NCBI GenBank assembly: GCA_030018555.1
Contig: JASEHY010000102.1
Location: 1-5,508 of the forward strand
Source: Planctomycetota bacterium
GTDB lineage: Bacteria > Planctomycetota > MHYJ01 > JACQXL01
DNA length: 5,508 bases
Direction of reading: 5' to 3'
The notes under the pieces were generated by a model. That model was not told the origin of the DNA. It did no database searches and was given only the letters and a program-made list of their open reading frames with translations. Both the position numbers and the translations under genes were made by a program. Below are positions 1-5,508 of the stretch, one piece after another; within the stretch, counting starts at the first letter, position 1, and each line of letters begins with the position of its first letter.

Positions 1-40
1 GATTATCACGAACAGCATATTTATGCTGTTCGTGATAATC
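1..40. repeat. Near-perfect palindrome at the window edge
   Basis: Bases 1-19 (gattatcacgaacagcata) are the exact reverse complement of 22-40, with only two bases (tt) between them. The repeat lies inside the methyltransferase reading frame. The right arm encodes the conserved DYHEQH stretch. The left arm, which would be translated after it, is the same DNA turned around. The arm reaches the first base of the window, so it may extend further. It could be a fold-back assembly or amplification artefact at a sequence end, or a real hairpin. Confidence 0.9.
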
Positions 41-1057
41 AATCATCCCAACATAGGGCGGTGAAGTAAAAATACCGTCAATTTCTAGATTAGAATTTAG
101 TTTAATGGTACGACTATTTCCCTGATAAGTTCTTATAAAGGCATTAGTTCTGATTTTATCAAATTCCTTTATTCTTTTTATAGTATCATAACTATAACGG
201 TTAATAAACTTGAATGCTTCTTGAATCGGCTCGCAGGTTCGCTTGTGTTTGATACACCAATATTTTCCTCTTAGGGGTTCCTTTGGTCGAGCCAGGTTAT
301 AATGAGAGATGAGACGAGCCGAACGCGCCGCACGGCTGAGAATCACCTTTAAAACATCCTGATTATTATACTCAGGAATAATACTTCTATAGAAAAGAAT
401 TTCCTGCAAACTACGCGGTGCAAACCATTTATTCAGGTATTCGCTATTAGTTGTGAGACAAGAAAGGGTGTCAAAGAGTTTATGATTATTGGAAGAATAA
501 TATTGACTGAAACTATGAGTCCGTTTTAAGGCGTCTAAAATCTCCTTTTCTGCTTCTGGTATATTATACTTGCTGGTCTTGATTTTCTCTATCAATACAT
601 TGAATTCTGAGAGTTCTATACCGACCGCGTTCATCCCCAGGGTATTGGCTTCAATAAGTGTTGTGCCAGAACCACAAAACGGGTCTAAGACAGTGTCGCC
701 TTTCTTAAAGAATTTCTTCAGGAAAAGTTCCACCAGTTGCGGTATGAATTTACCCAAATAAGGATGCAATCTATGAACATGCTTGGTTCGTTCCCATTCA
801 CGGTATTCAATAAAGGTTAAATCACTGCCGAATGTAGATTTGTTCTTCTCAATATCAACAACCTTACCGATTTCTTCCATATCAAGGAATGCTTCTTGCT
901 TTATCTTTTGATAGGTGACAGGTGTTTCGGCAACGCCGTTCTCTTCTTCAAGGTCAAATAGTCCAATGTGCTCTTTTTTAGATGTGTATTTAACAGCAGA
1001 CAACTTCTTTTTTAGTGTGGCTTTTCTTTTCGTCTTATACGATGACCTTATCTCCAT
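1..1057 (-). CDS. DNA methyltransferase (N6-adenine or N4-cytosine type), 3' end outside the window
   Basis: Partial gene; 352 codons are visible with no stop, translated by hand from the minus strand. The product should transfer a methyl group from S-adenosylmethionine to an exocyclic amino group in DNA. Residues 95-105 (HRLHPYLGKFI) match the 'HPYPAKFIP' signature that precedes the AdoMet motif in many such enzymes. Motif I is DPFCGSGT at 125-132, followed by LIEA and GIELSE, where the acidic residue should contact AdoMet. The catalytic motif SPPY is at 332-335, followed by DYHEQHKYA. About 200 residues separate the two motifs, room for a target-recognition region. The first 70 residues are lysine- and glutamate-rich and unassigned. 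The ATG at 1057 is the first start after the upstream stop; no clear Shine-Dalgarno is visible. No restriction enzyme gene is in view, so an orphan enzyme and a restriction-modification partner are both possible. After residue 348 the protein (VRDN) stops resembling the family, exactly where a palindrome begins. Confidence 0.9.
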   Translation of the reverse strand, partial: MEIRSSYKTKRKATLKKKLSAVKYTSKKEHIGLFDLEEENGVAETPVTYQKIKQEAFLDMEEIGKVVDIEKNKSTFGSDLTFIEYREWERTKHVHRLHPYLGKFIPQLVELFLKKFFKKGDTVLDPFCGSGTTLIEANTLGMNAVGIELSEFNVLIEKIKTSKYNIPEAEKEILDALKRTHSFSQYYSSNNHKLFDTLSCLTTNSEYLNKWFAPRSLQEILFYRSIIPEYNNQDVLKVILSRAARSARLISHYNLARPKEPLRGKYWCIKHKRTCEPIQEAFKFINRYSYDTIKRIKEFDKIRTNAFIRTYQGNSRTIKLNSNLEIDGIFTSPPYVGMIDYHEQHKYAVRDN

Positions 1058-1076
1058 AATTTGACTATATGGTATG

Positions 1077-4000
1077 TTACTTCTTCTCCGCTTCCTCTTT
1101 TATATTATTCTTCAAGAGTATCTTCCATCCGTCATTCATCAGTAAATTTTCCACCGTTTTATTCGTATCAATGAAGATAGAGTATTCTTTATTCGTTTCT
1201 ATAATATTATTAGAGCGCTTGGTGTAAATATCCTCCTCTTCGCCGAGGTCAAGGAATATAGAGAGCGAGTATCCGCCGTGATAGGTATTTGGACCAGCCC
1301 TTGCTACCTCATATTTGTAGGTATCTTTGCCGGCGAGGTCCATAAAGATGCAGAATCCATTATGGGCAGTGGCACCTAATGAAAAGTCCTTGCCTTCATA
1401 GACATCATCGCCTTCTTTATCTATAAAGACAACCGCGGTCAGGTCCCAGGAGAGTCCGCTTATGACAGCCCACTGGGTGCGATAAATATCGTTACCGCCT
1501 TCGTCCAGAAAATATCCGATAGCCGAGTGCGCTGCAAACCCTTGAGCATATCTGGTGCCTAAATATCTATCATCATTATTACCGCTATCCACAAGCATTC
1601 CCCATCCGAAGAAATAACCGCCTCCCTGCGAAAAGGTGCCTGCCTCATAATTATCAGCACCACTGCCATCAAGAAGGATACCGATACCGCCCGAGCGGCT
1701 CATAGACCAGTCCGCATAACATCTGATACCTGTCCCGCATCCCTGACTCCAGCCGTCAAATGTGCCGACATCACCGTATCCACTCGGGTATCTCCCGCTG
1801 GCAAAATACGAGTCATCTCCAGAGGTATCCATCAAAAGTCCAACTGCCTTTGGACCAGCAAAGCCCTGTGAGTATTTATTTGCCTGATACAAATCATTGT
1901 CAGATAAATCAATGAGAATCCCGATGCCAAAAAGTCCGGCACCCTGGACGAATTCCTGCCCTTTATAAGAGTCCTTTCCTTCTGCATCCACTAAAATGCC
2001 TATTCCAAGAAGACCGCTTCCCTGTGCCCATTTCTGGGCGATATAAATATCGTCACCAGCAACATCACAGAGAATCCCTACTCCCATAATTCCACATCCT
2101 TGAGAACCGTCTGCATAAGAAGAATAGCGGTCATTACCTGCAAAATCTATGATAATAGAGAAGGGCTGGCTTGTAGTGAGCGTAGCGAATCTGTCAGGCA
2201 GAAGCGAGCCACCCAATTCATTAGCGTAGACATCATCACCCTCAAGGTCAATGACCACGGCTGACTTGTCTCTATAGATTGAGTTGCCCTTGCCACTGAT
2301 GATAACCTTGCCGAAAGGGGTGTCTTTGGTAAGAATTATGCCTTCTTTATCCTTTGCCTGGGTTTCTATATCATTCTTGAGTCCCGCGAGATAATCCGGC
2401 GAAAGAATAGACACAAGAATTCTGGCGGATGAAAAGAGTTTCTCATAGTTAATATAACTACAGAGTTGAAGCACTCTTTTATCTATTTCATTGCGTGTCT
2501 TAATCTCATCAGGGTCAGAGAAATGAAAGTCCCGCACCCATCTGTCGGTGAAAGCGATAAGATTCTCCTGCAGGAAAGTAAAATCATCTTCGGTCAGACC
2601 TGCAAATGCGGATTTTCTATATCTATCTGCTAATTGCAGGAGGTCTTCTATCTGTTTGCAATGCTCCTCCAGTGAGACACCAGTCTTTAGCACTGCTGGC
2701 GAAACACTGGACTCAATATTTTCATCAAGTTTAGAGATTATAGTGTTCAGCGTCTGGCCAAAAAGGGACATATTATAATATTGGGGTATTTCTCCGACGT
2801 AGAGGTTAGTGATAAAATCATCGCAAACCTTTTGAATCTTGAAGGGGTCACGGTGCATATAACGAAGAGACCTGAGACGGAATCCATCATCCTTTTTCTC
2901 GTCATCAGTAAATCGTTTTATGAGGTCGTCATATTTATCACGGATATTCACTTCATCCATAATCTTCCGGGCGAGGGTCTCAATCGGTGTAGTATAGTCC
3001 ACCAATTCCGGATATATCTTATCATTTGGCTCCGGTTCTATCTCCTCCTTCTCCGGCGACATTGACCTTGTCCCCAATGTTATCTTCAGTTCCAGTTCTT
3101 TTATTTCTCTCGTTGCTGAAACAGAAACGCTTTCATCTATTTTAAGGTCTTTGACTATATCCATTATCTTATCGGCTTCTATAGGCATTTGCCCGGTCTC
3201 AGGCGGACGGGTTAATAGTGCATTATTTATTAAACGGATAACCTTTAAGACAACAACCTCTCCGCTTCCTTTTTCCTTAATATAATCGGCGAATTTTCCA
3301 CGATATGTCTTGTCATCGCCTGAAAACAGATTCCCGTCATAAGATATGACGATATCATTACCTTTCAGTCCGCCTTTTTGGGCGGCTGATGCCGGTGAGA
3401 CGGTCAGGATTTTCACTCCCTTAATATTCTTGTCCAGCCCGAATTTCTCGTGCTCATTGAAAGGGTCCATCGTGATGCCTAAAAAACCCGCCTTCTTGCC
3501 GGCTTGCAGTGAGCCCAGCGAACCTGTTATTTTACCGCCGGTATCCGGACGAACAGGAGAGAGGTTATGGAATACTTTAGGAATTTCAGCCAGTTCTAAT
3601 TTTATCTCTTTTATCTCTTGTTTCCGCTCTGCCTTAAAGGCGAATTTATCAGAGACCCTGCCTTTACTGATAAACTCCCCGAACTTCTTTGAAAGTTCAT
3701 CCTTTGCGATAATACCCGGTGGCGGGGTGGTTAATTCTATCTTTTCTTCTATGCGTCTAACCTTGACGGTAACCTTATCGCCTATCTTTTTCTCGCTCAC
3801 TCGCAACAGGAGAGAGTCGGTATTAGAAACCTTCTCGTTCCCAAATTCTATGATGACATCGCCTTTCTTGATGCCGGCATTCTGGGCAGGGGAATTTATA
3901 TACACATCGGACACCTCTACACCCTCCGGACTATCCAGGCAGGTTATGCCAAGCCAGGGTGAACCCTGTCCGCCGGACCCCGAAAGCATTCGGGGTTCGG

Positions 4001-4133
4001 CGGAAAAAAGTGTCCTGATTTCTGGCTGTATCTTGACATCTTTTGGAGTAGTGGTACAGGAAGTGAGAAGAAAGAGCAACCCTATTATCAAGAAACGGAT
4101 ATTATTATTCATATATAGTATTCTATCAAACAT
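1077..4133 (-). CDS. Lipoprotein with two PDZ domains and a DxxGxDxY/QG repeat array
   Basis: A complete gene of 1018 codons. Residues 12-26 form a hydrophobic signal peptide ending in lipobox LTSC, with C26 the probable lipidated cysteine, so the protein is probably exported and membrane-anchored. PDZ1 spans about 57-140 (binding loop PWLGI; SPAQNAGIKKGDVI). PDZ2 spans about 213-305 (GFLGI; SPASAAQKGGLKGNDIV). Residues 316-600 look mostly helical and charged and match nothing I recognise. Residues 621-990 hold about thirteen repeats with consensus GhhhDxxGxDxY...QG. No serine protease triad domain is present, so this is not HtrA. PDZ domains usually bind C-terminal or internal peptides; the repeats probably stack as a beta-solenoid, perhaps binding metal through the aspartates (inference). 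The start is uncertain: the ATG at 4112 (M8) gives a more typical 19-residue lipoprotein signal and follows a promoter-like sequence. Neither ATG has a well-spaced Shine-Dalgarno. I recall similar repeat proteins in planctomycetes, but their function is unknown to me. Confidence 0.93.
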   Translation of the reverse strand: MFDRILYMNNNIRFLIIGLLFLLTSCTTTPKDVKIQPEIRTLFSAEPRMLSGSGGQGSPWLGITCLDSPEGVEVSDVYINSPAQNAGIKKGDVIIEFGNEKVSNTDSLLLRVSEKKIGDKVTVKVRRIEEKIELTTPPPGIIAKDELSKKFGEFISKGRVSDKFAFKAERKQEIKEIKLELAEIPKVFHNLSPVRPDTGGKITGSLGSLQAGKKAGFLGITMDPFNEHEKFGLDKNIKGVKILTVSPASAAQKGGLKGNDIVISYDGNLFSGDDKTYRGKFADYIKEKGSGEVVVLKVIRLINNALLTRPPETGQMPIEADKIMDIVKDLKIDESVSVSATREIKELELKITLGTRSMSPEKEEIEPEPNDKIYPELVDYTTPIETLARKIMDEVNIRDKYDDLIKRFTDDEKKDDGFRLRSLRYMHRDPFKIQKVCDDFITNLYVGEIPQYYNMSLFGQTLNTIISKLDENIESSVSPAVLKTGVSLEEHCKQIEDLLQLADRYRKSAFAGLTEDDFTFLQENLIAFTDRWVRDFHFSDPDEIKTRNEIDKRVLQLCSYINYEKLFSSARILVSILSPDYLAGLKNDIETQAKDKEGIILTKDTPFGKVIISGKGNSIYRDKSAVVIDLEGDDVYANELGGSLLPDRFATLTTSQPFSIIIDFAGNDRYSSYADGSQGCGIMGVGILCDVAGDDIYIAQKWAQGSGLLGIGILVDAEGKDSYKGQEFVQGAGLFGIGILIDLSDNDLYQANKYSQGFAGPKAVGLLMDTSGDDSYFASGRYPSGYGDVGTFDGWSQGCGTGIRCYADWSMSRSGGIGILLDGSGADNYEAGTFSQGGGYFFGWGMLVDSGNNDDRYLGTRYAQGFAAHSAIGYFLDEGGNDIYRTQWAVISGLSWDLTAVVFIDKEGDDVYEGKDFSLGATAHNGFCIFMDLAGKDTYKYEVARAGPNTYHGGYSLSIFLDLGEEEDIYTKRSNNIIETNKEYSIFIDTNKTVENLLMNDGWKILLKNNIKEEAEKK
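1164..2273 (-). repeat. Protein repeat array, about 13 units of 26-30 residues
   Basis: This DNA encodes residues 621-990 of the PDZ lipoprotein. The leading aspartate of each unit is at residues 629, 663, 690, 716, 742, 769, 822, 849, 877, 905, 932, 962 and 989. Most spacings are 26-30. The first spacing is 34, and the gap between 769 and 822 is 53, so one unit there has lost its aspartate motif but keeps WSQGCG. Typical units read IGILVDAEGKDSY and VGILCDVAGDDIY, each followed by a QG-rich turn. The repeat is much clearer in protein than in DNA, which points to an old array kept by selection. Confidence 0.88.
3970..4003. repeat. GC-rich inverted repeat inside the lipoprotein coding sequence
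   Basis: Arms 3970-3984 (ccgccggaccccgaa) and 3989-4003 (ttcggggttcggcgg) pair at 14 of 15 positions around a 4-base loop. The hairpin encodes residues 44-55 (SAEPRMLSGSGG), a low-constraint linker between the lipid anchor and PDZ1. Its GC content is well above its surroundings. It looks like a small palindromic repeat that entered the gene in frame, but its presence elsewhere in the genome cannot be seen here. Confidence 0.75.
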
Positions 4134-4149
4134 CTCTCAATGTGGTCAA
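4120..4149 (-). promoter_or_regulatory. Candidate sigma-70-type promoter for the PDZ lipoprotein gene
   Basis: On the minus strand TTGACC (4149-4144) is followed, after 18 bases, by TAGAAT (4125-4120); each hexamer matches the consensus at five of six positions. The ATG at 4133 lies between the two boxes. Transcription would start about at the second in-frame ATG (4112), giving a leaderless or nearly leaderless message. In an AT-rich sequence such pairs also arise by chance. Confidence 0.35.
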
Positions 4150-4154
4150 GAAAA

Positions 4155-4201
4155 CTTCGTAACTTCTGCCACGAAGGCATTTATCCCGTCAGAGGGACAA
4201 A
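4155..4201. repeat. Two small hairpins upstream of the lipoprotein gene
   Basis: The first hairpin pairs cttcgt (4155-4160) with acgaag (4171-4176). The second pairs tttatccc (4180-4187) with gggacaaa (4194-4201), with one mismatch and a 6-base loop. They lie between the candidate promoter and the MITE-like element. The second hairpin may be a small insertion into the arm of the older palindrome described at 4197-4394. No function is evident. Confidence 0.5.
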
Positions 4202-4206
4202 GACAC

Positions 4207-4341
4207 TAAGAGCGTGTTTCATAACCTGCATAGTCGTTCTATGTCTTATCGGTGTCATGCTGAACTCGTTTCAGCATCTGTGTTATGAGACCCTGAACCA
4301 AGTTCAGGGTGACAAATAACGGGTTATGAAACACGCTCTAA
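4207..4341. mobile_element. MITE-like element with 17-bp terminal inverted repeats and TAA target duplication
   Basis: The terminal repeats are gagcgtgtttcataacc (4210-4226) and its exact reverse complement (4322-4338), flanked on both sides by TAA (4207-4209 and 4339-4341). The body is about 129 bp and has no coding capacity, so it would need a transposase supplied elsewhere. A 3-bp TNA target duplication and ends beginning GAG fit the IS5 superfamily (inference). The interior carries two hairpins, atgctgaa/ttcagcat (4257-4264, 4270-4277) and accctgaac/gttcagggt (4290-4298, 4302-4310). These are bounded by tgtca (4253-4257) and tgaca (4310-4314), so the interior is itself a loose inverted repeat. 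I recall similar 'TGAAC..GTTTCAG' hairpins as widespread dispersed repeats. Confidence 0.75.
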
Positions 4342-4376
4342 GAAGAAATTAGTCCCGATTTATCGGGATTTTCTTC
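4341..4376 (-). terminator. Possible terminator hairpin after the BatA-like gene
   Basis: The core stem is tcccga (4353-4358) and tcggga (4363-4368) with loop ttta, extended by gaagaaa/tttcttc. On the minus strand it lies about 30 bases after the stop codon and is followed by CTAATTTCTTCTT, a poor uridine tract. Read on the plus strand the tail (TTTTCTTC) is a little better, but no plus-strand gene ends here. It belongs to the interrupted palindrome, so terminating may be only a side effect. Confidence 0.4.
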
Positions 4377-4396
4377 GTGTCTTGGTGTCTTTGTGG

Positions 4397-5508
4397 CTAA
4401 TTTTTATACTTTCCCATACCCCCGGATAATAACCAACTTAATAACACCAGAATCACTGCAATAGAAACCAGCCAGTAATCTAAAGATGCTCTTTTTGTTT
4501 CTATAGTATTTTCCTGTCTCGTGCGGTTGGCGAAAGAAATAGAAGATTCTATAAGTGTTATTCCATTGTTGTCAGATTCTTCTTCGTTGCAGAGGTTTAT
4601 CCCGATTACGGTTTTATCACTCATTCCCTCCTTCACAAGATGGTGGCTACCATGGACGGACGACGAGAGATAATGCAACCCCACCATTTTTAGCGGAATA
4701 TCCATCTCAGTGGTGCGATAATAAAAATAGTCGTTGCTCATTGTGTGCGAGGAAGAAATCAGGTAGTTTATCAGGTTTGTCCAGAAGATGGGAAAAGTCG
4801 GTGTGAGTGTCCAATCCTCAGGATAATATTCGGAACGCCATTCTATTGGGAAATTAATCAATATAACTCTGTCCCCGCCTTTCTGCTTTATAGTGAGCCC
4901 CGCTGAAGACGGGGCGAATCTACACTCACCGATGAGGATAAAATTATCGTCTGCCGAGTTCTGAGCCCCATCAAGACGGGCTTGGATAATAGGTTTTAGG
5001 TGTGCTTTATTACGCGGTGAGAGATTTATAGCACGCGGTATATTGGTAAAAATCTCGGTCTGGCAATATTTTAGCACAGGCCAGGTAGTATCTATACGGG
5101 TTACACTGAAGTCCACTACCTCACCCTTAAATTCCCATAAAGGAGACAAGGATGTTTCAGTCCTGCCGTTGATAATTATTACATTAGAGAGTGGTCGGGA
5201 AGGAACCGTGGTTTCGTGATAAATATAAATATCATACTCGCCTGACTCTCCCCCCCCCTCGTTATAAACAGGTAAATAATCCAGATTTAGTTTTGGGATA
5301 GCCATCAACGTCTTACGCAGAACGGAACTGTCCTGACCTATCAGAGCAACATTTATTGTGTCCTTCTGAGGTGGCATAAGATAGACAGTATTATCACAGG
5401 CAAGAGCGTCATTAACATCAAGAACGATTTTTAAGATGGGTCTATCAGATAAATCAATATCCTCAAAGATGACTTGTGTCAGAGCACCTTTTCTTGACTG
5501 GGCGAGAG
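4397..5508 (-). CDS. BatA/VWA-type membrane protein, C-terminal part (5' end outside the window)
   Basis: There are 369 codons from the right edge to the TAG at 4397-4399. The frame is open upstream of the ATG at 5377. Visible residues 32-42 (NDALACDNTVY) match the 'DALaxDN' signature that precedes the post-VWA region in BatA-like proteins, so the real start lies beyond 5508. Family-like features follow: INFPIEWRSEYYPEDW at about 217-232, PTFPIFWTNLINYL at 236-249, INLCNEEESD at 303-312, and one C-terminal transmembrane helix at 344-360 followed by a short basic tail. Full-length relatives usually have an N-terminal membrane anchor and a metal-binding von Willebrand factor A domain, often near moxR and DUF58 genes. 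Those parts would be outside this window. The protein is probably an integral membrane component with its middle domain outside the cytoplasm (inference). Oddities are a G9 tract at residues 84-86 (GGG) and a stop codon lying at the edge of a dispersed repeat. Function in this organism is unknown. Confidence 0.8.
   Translation of the reverse strand, partial: LAQSRKGALTQVIFEDIDLSDRPILKIVLDVNDALACDNTVYLMPPQKDTINVALIGQDSSVLRKTLMAIPKLNLDYLPVYNEGGGESGEYDIYIYHETTVPSRPLSNVIIINGRTETSLSPLWEFKGEVVDFSVTRIDTTWPVLKYCQTEIFTNIPRAINLSPRNKAHLKPIIQARLDGAQNSADDNFILIGECRFAPSSAGLTIKQKGGDRVILINFPIEWRSEYYPEDWTLTPTFPIFWTNLINYLISSSHTMSNDYFYYRTTEMDIPLKMVGLHYLSSSVHGSHHLVKEGMSDKTVIGINLCNEEESDNNGITLIESSISFANRTRQENTIETKRASLDYWLVSIAVILVLLSWLLSGGMGKYKN
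4897..4982. repeat. Two related small hairpins inside the BatA-like gene
   Basis: The first hairpin pairs gccccg (4897-4902) with cggggc (4910-4915). The second pairs agccc (4964-4968) with gggct (4978-4982). Read on the coding strand, both have the order GCCC(C)GTCTT, a short spacer, then GGGGCTCA. They are in frame and encode FAPSSAGLT and ARLDGAQ. They may be decayed copies of one palindromic repeat or chance likeness. Confidence 0.4.
5250..5258. repeat. Homopolymer of nine C (G9 on the coding strand)
   Basis: A run of nine C on the plus strand encodes part of NEGGGESGE in the BatA-like protein. The reading frame is correct on both sides at this length. Runs this long are prone to slippage and to sequencing error, so gain or loss of one base would shift the frame and remove the C-terminal membrane helix. 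Confidence 0.85.

Larger units (their letters stand above)
4197..4394. repeat. Older palindromic repeat, interrupted by the MITE-like element
   Basis: The left outer arm acaaagacactaag (4197-4210) matches the reverse complement of cttggtgtctttgt (4381-4394) at 13 of 14 positions. Inside these are the arms gaagaaa (4342-4348) and tttcttc (4370-4376), then tcccga/tcggga around the loop ttta. With the element at 4207-4341 in place, the halves are split. Taking out 4210-4341 joins them into one hairpin of about 27 pairs with two small bulges. From memory, 'CCACAAAGACACCAAG'-like sequences are common between genes in many environmental bacteria. Confidence 0.7.

Noticed and set aside
211..898. 12-base direct repeat gaatgcttcttg near 212 and 886
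   Set aside because: Both copies encode Gln-Glu-Ala-Phe in the methyltransferase in the same frame; a short match of this kind is expected from codon use.
2161..2220. Repeat-like stretch gtagtgagcgtagcgaatct within the first unit of the array
   Set aside because: It coincides with the longer 34-residue spacing and recalls common short dispersed sequences, but it has no clear inverted arms and stays in frame. The evidence is too thin to call an insertion.
3219..3965. HtrA/DegP-type protease
   Set aside because: Two PDZ domains are present, but there is no trypsin-like domain with a His-Asp-Ser triad before them.
3346..4209. Plus-strand open frame of 287 codons opposite the start of the lipoprotein gene
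   Set aside because: It is antisense to a clear signal peptide and two PDZ domains, has no recognisable domain and runs into the repeat region. It is a shadow of the real gene. The shorter plus-strand frames at 570-761, 2548-2778, 2781-3065 and 4555-4806 are rejected for the same reason.
4207..4394. CRISPR array
   Set aside because: The repeats are inverted, not direct, and there is no regular repeat-spacer pattern.
4134..4396. Riboswitch or small RNA in the spacer
   Set aside because: All visible structure is explained by dispersed hairpins and the MITE-like element; I see no conserved riboswitch core or tRNA fold.
5375..5377. ATG at 5377 as the start of the BatA-like gene
   Set aside because: The frame is open upstream and encodes a family signature directly before this methionine.

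Overview
The window carries three protein genes, all on the minus strand and read from right to left. They are the 3' part of a BatA/von Willebrand-type membrane protein gene (5508 to 4397), a complete gene for a large lipoprotein with two PDZ domains and a long array of short repeats (4133 to 1077), and the 5' part of a DNA methyltransferase gene (1057 to 1). Both outer genes run off the window. The sequence is moderately AT-rich. A BatA-type protein next to a PDZ protein with 'DxxGxDxY...QG' repeats suggests an uncultured planctomycete or a related environmental Gram-negative bacterium. That assignment rests on remembered family distributions and is weak. The lipobox and the membrane-anchored neighbour do support a cell with an envelope that uses lipoproteins.

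Region 1-1076: the methyltransferase keeps the AdoMet motif DPFCGSGT and the catalytic SPPY motif and begins 19 bases after the lipoprotein stop codon, so the two genes are probably co-transcribed. The first 40 bases of the window form an almost perfect palindrome inside this gene, at a place where the protein stops looking like its family. This may be an assembly artefact at a sequence end. Region 1077-4133: the lipoprotein has a signal peptide with lipobox LTSC, PDZ1, a linker, PDZ2, a mainly helical middle and about thirteen repeats of 26-30 residues. It has no protease domain, so it is not HtrA/DegP. A 15-bp GC-rich inverted repeat lies inside its coding sequence just before PDZ1.

Region 4134-4396 is non-coding and full of repeats. 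A MITE-like element (17-bp perfect terminal inverted repeats, TAA direct repeats, two internal hairpins) sits inside one arm of an older palindromic repeat. Removing the element and one TAA copy restores the older hairpin. A candidate promoter for the lipoprotein gene lies at 4120-4149, and a weak terminator-like hairpin follows the upstream gene.

Region 4397-5508: the BatA-like gene is open through the right edge, so the ATG at 5377 is internal. It contains a run of nine G on the coding strand and two related small hairpins. I infer that both upstream genes encode envelope proteins. The sequence does not prove that they work together, and nothing shows that the methyltransferase is functionally linked to them. 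The most unusual content is the repeat-rich PDZ lipoprotein and the nested repeats between genes. I found no clear evidence of a new defence or mobile gene system.
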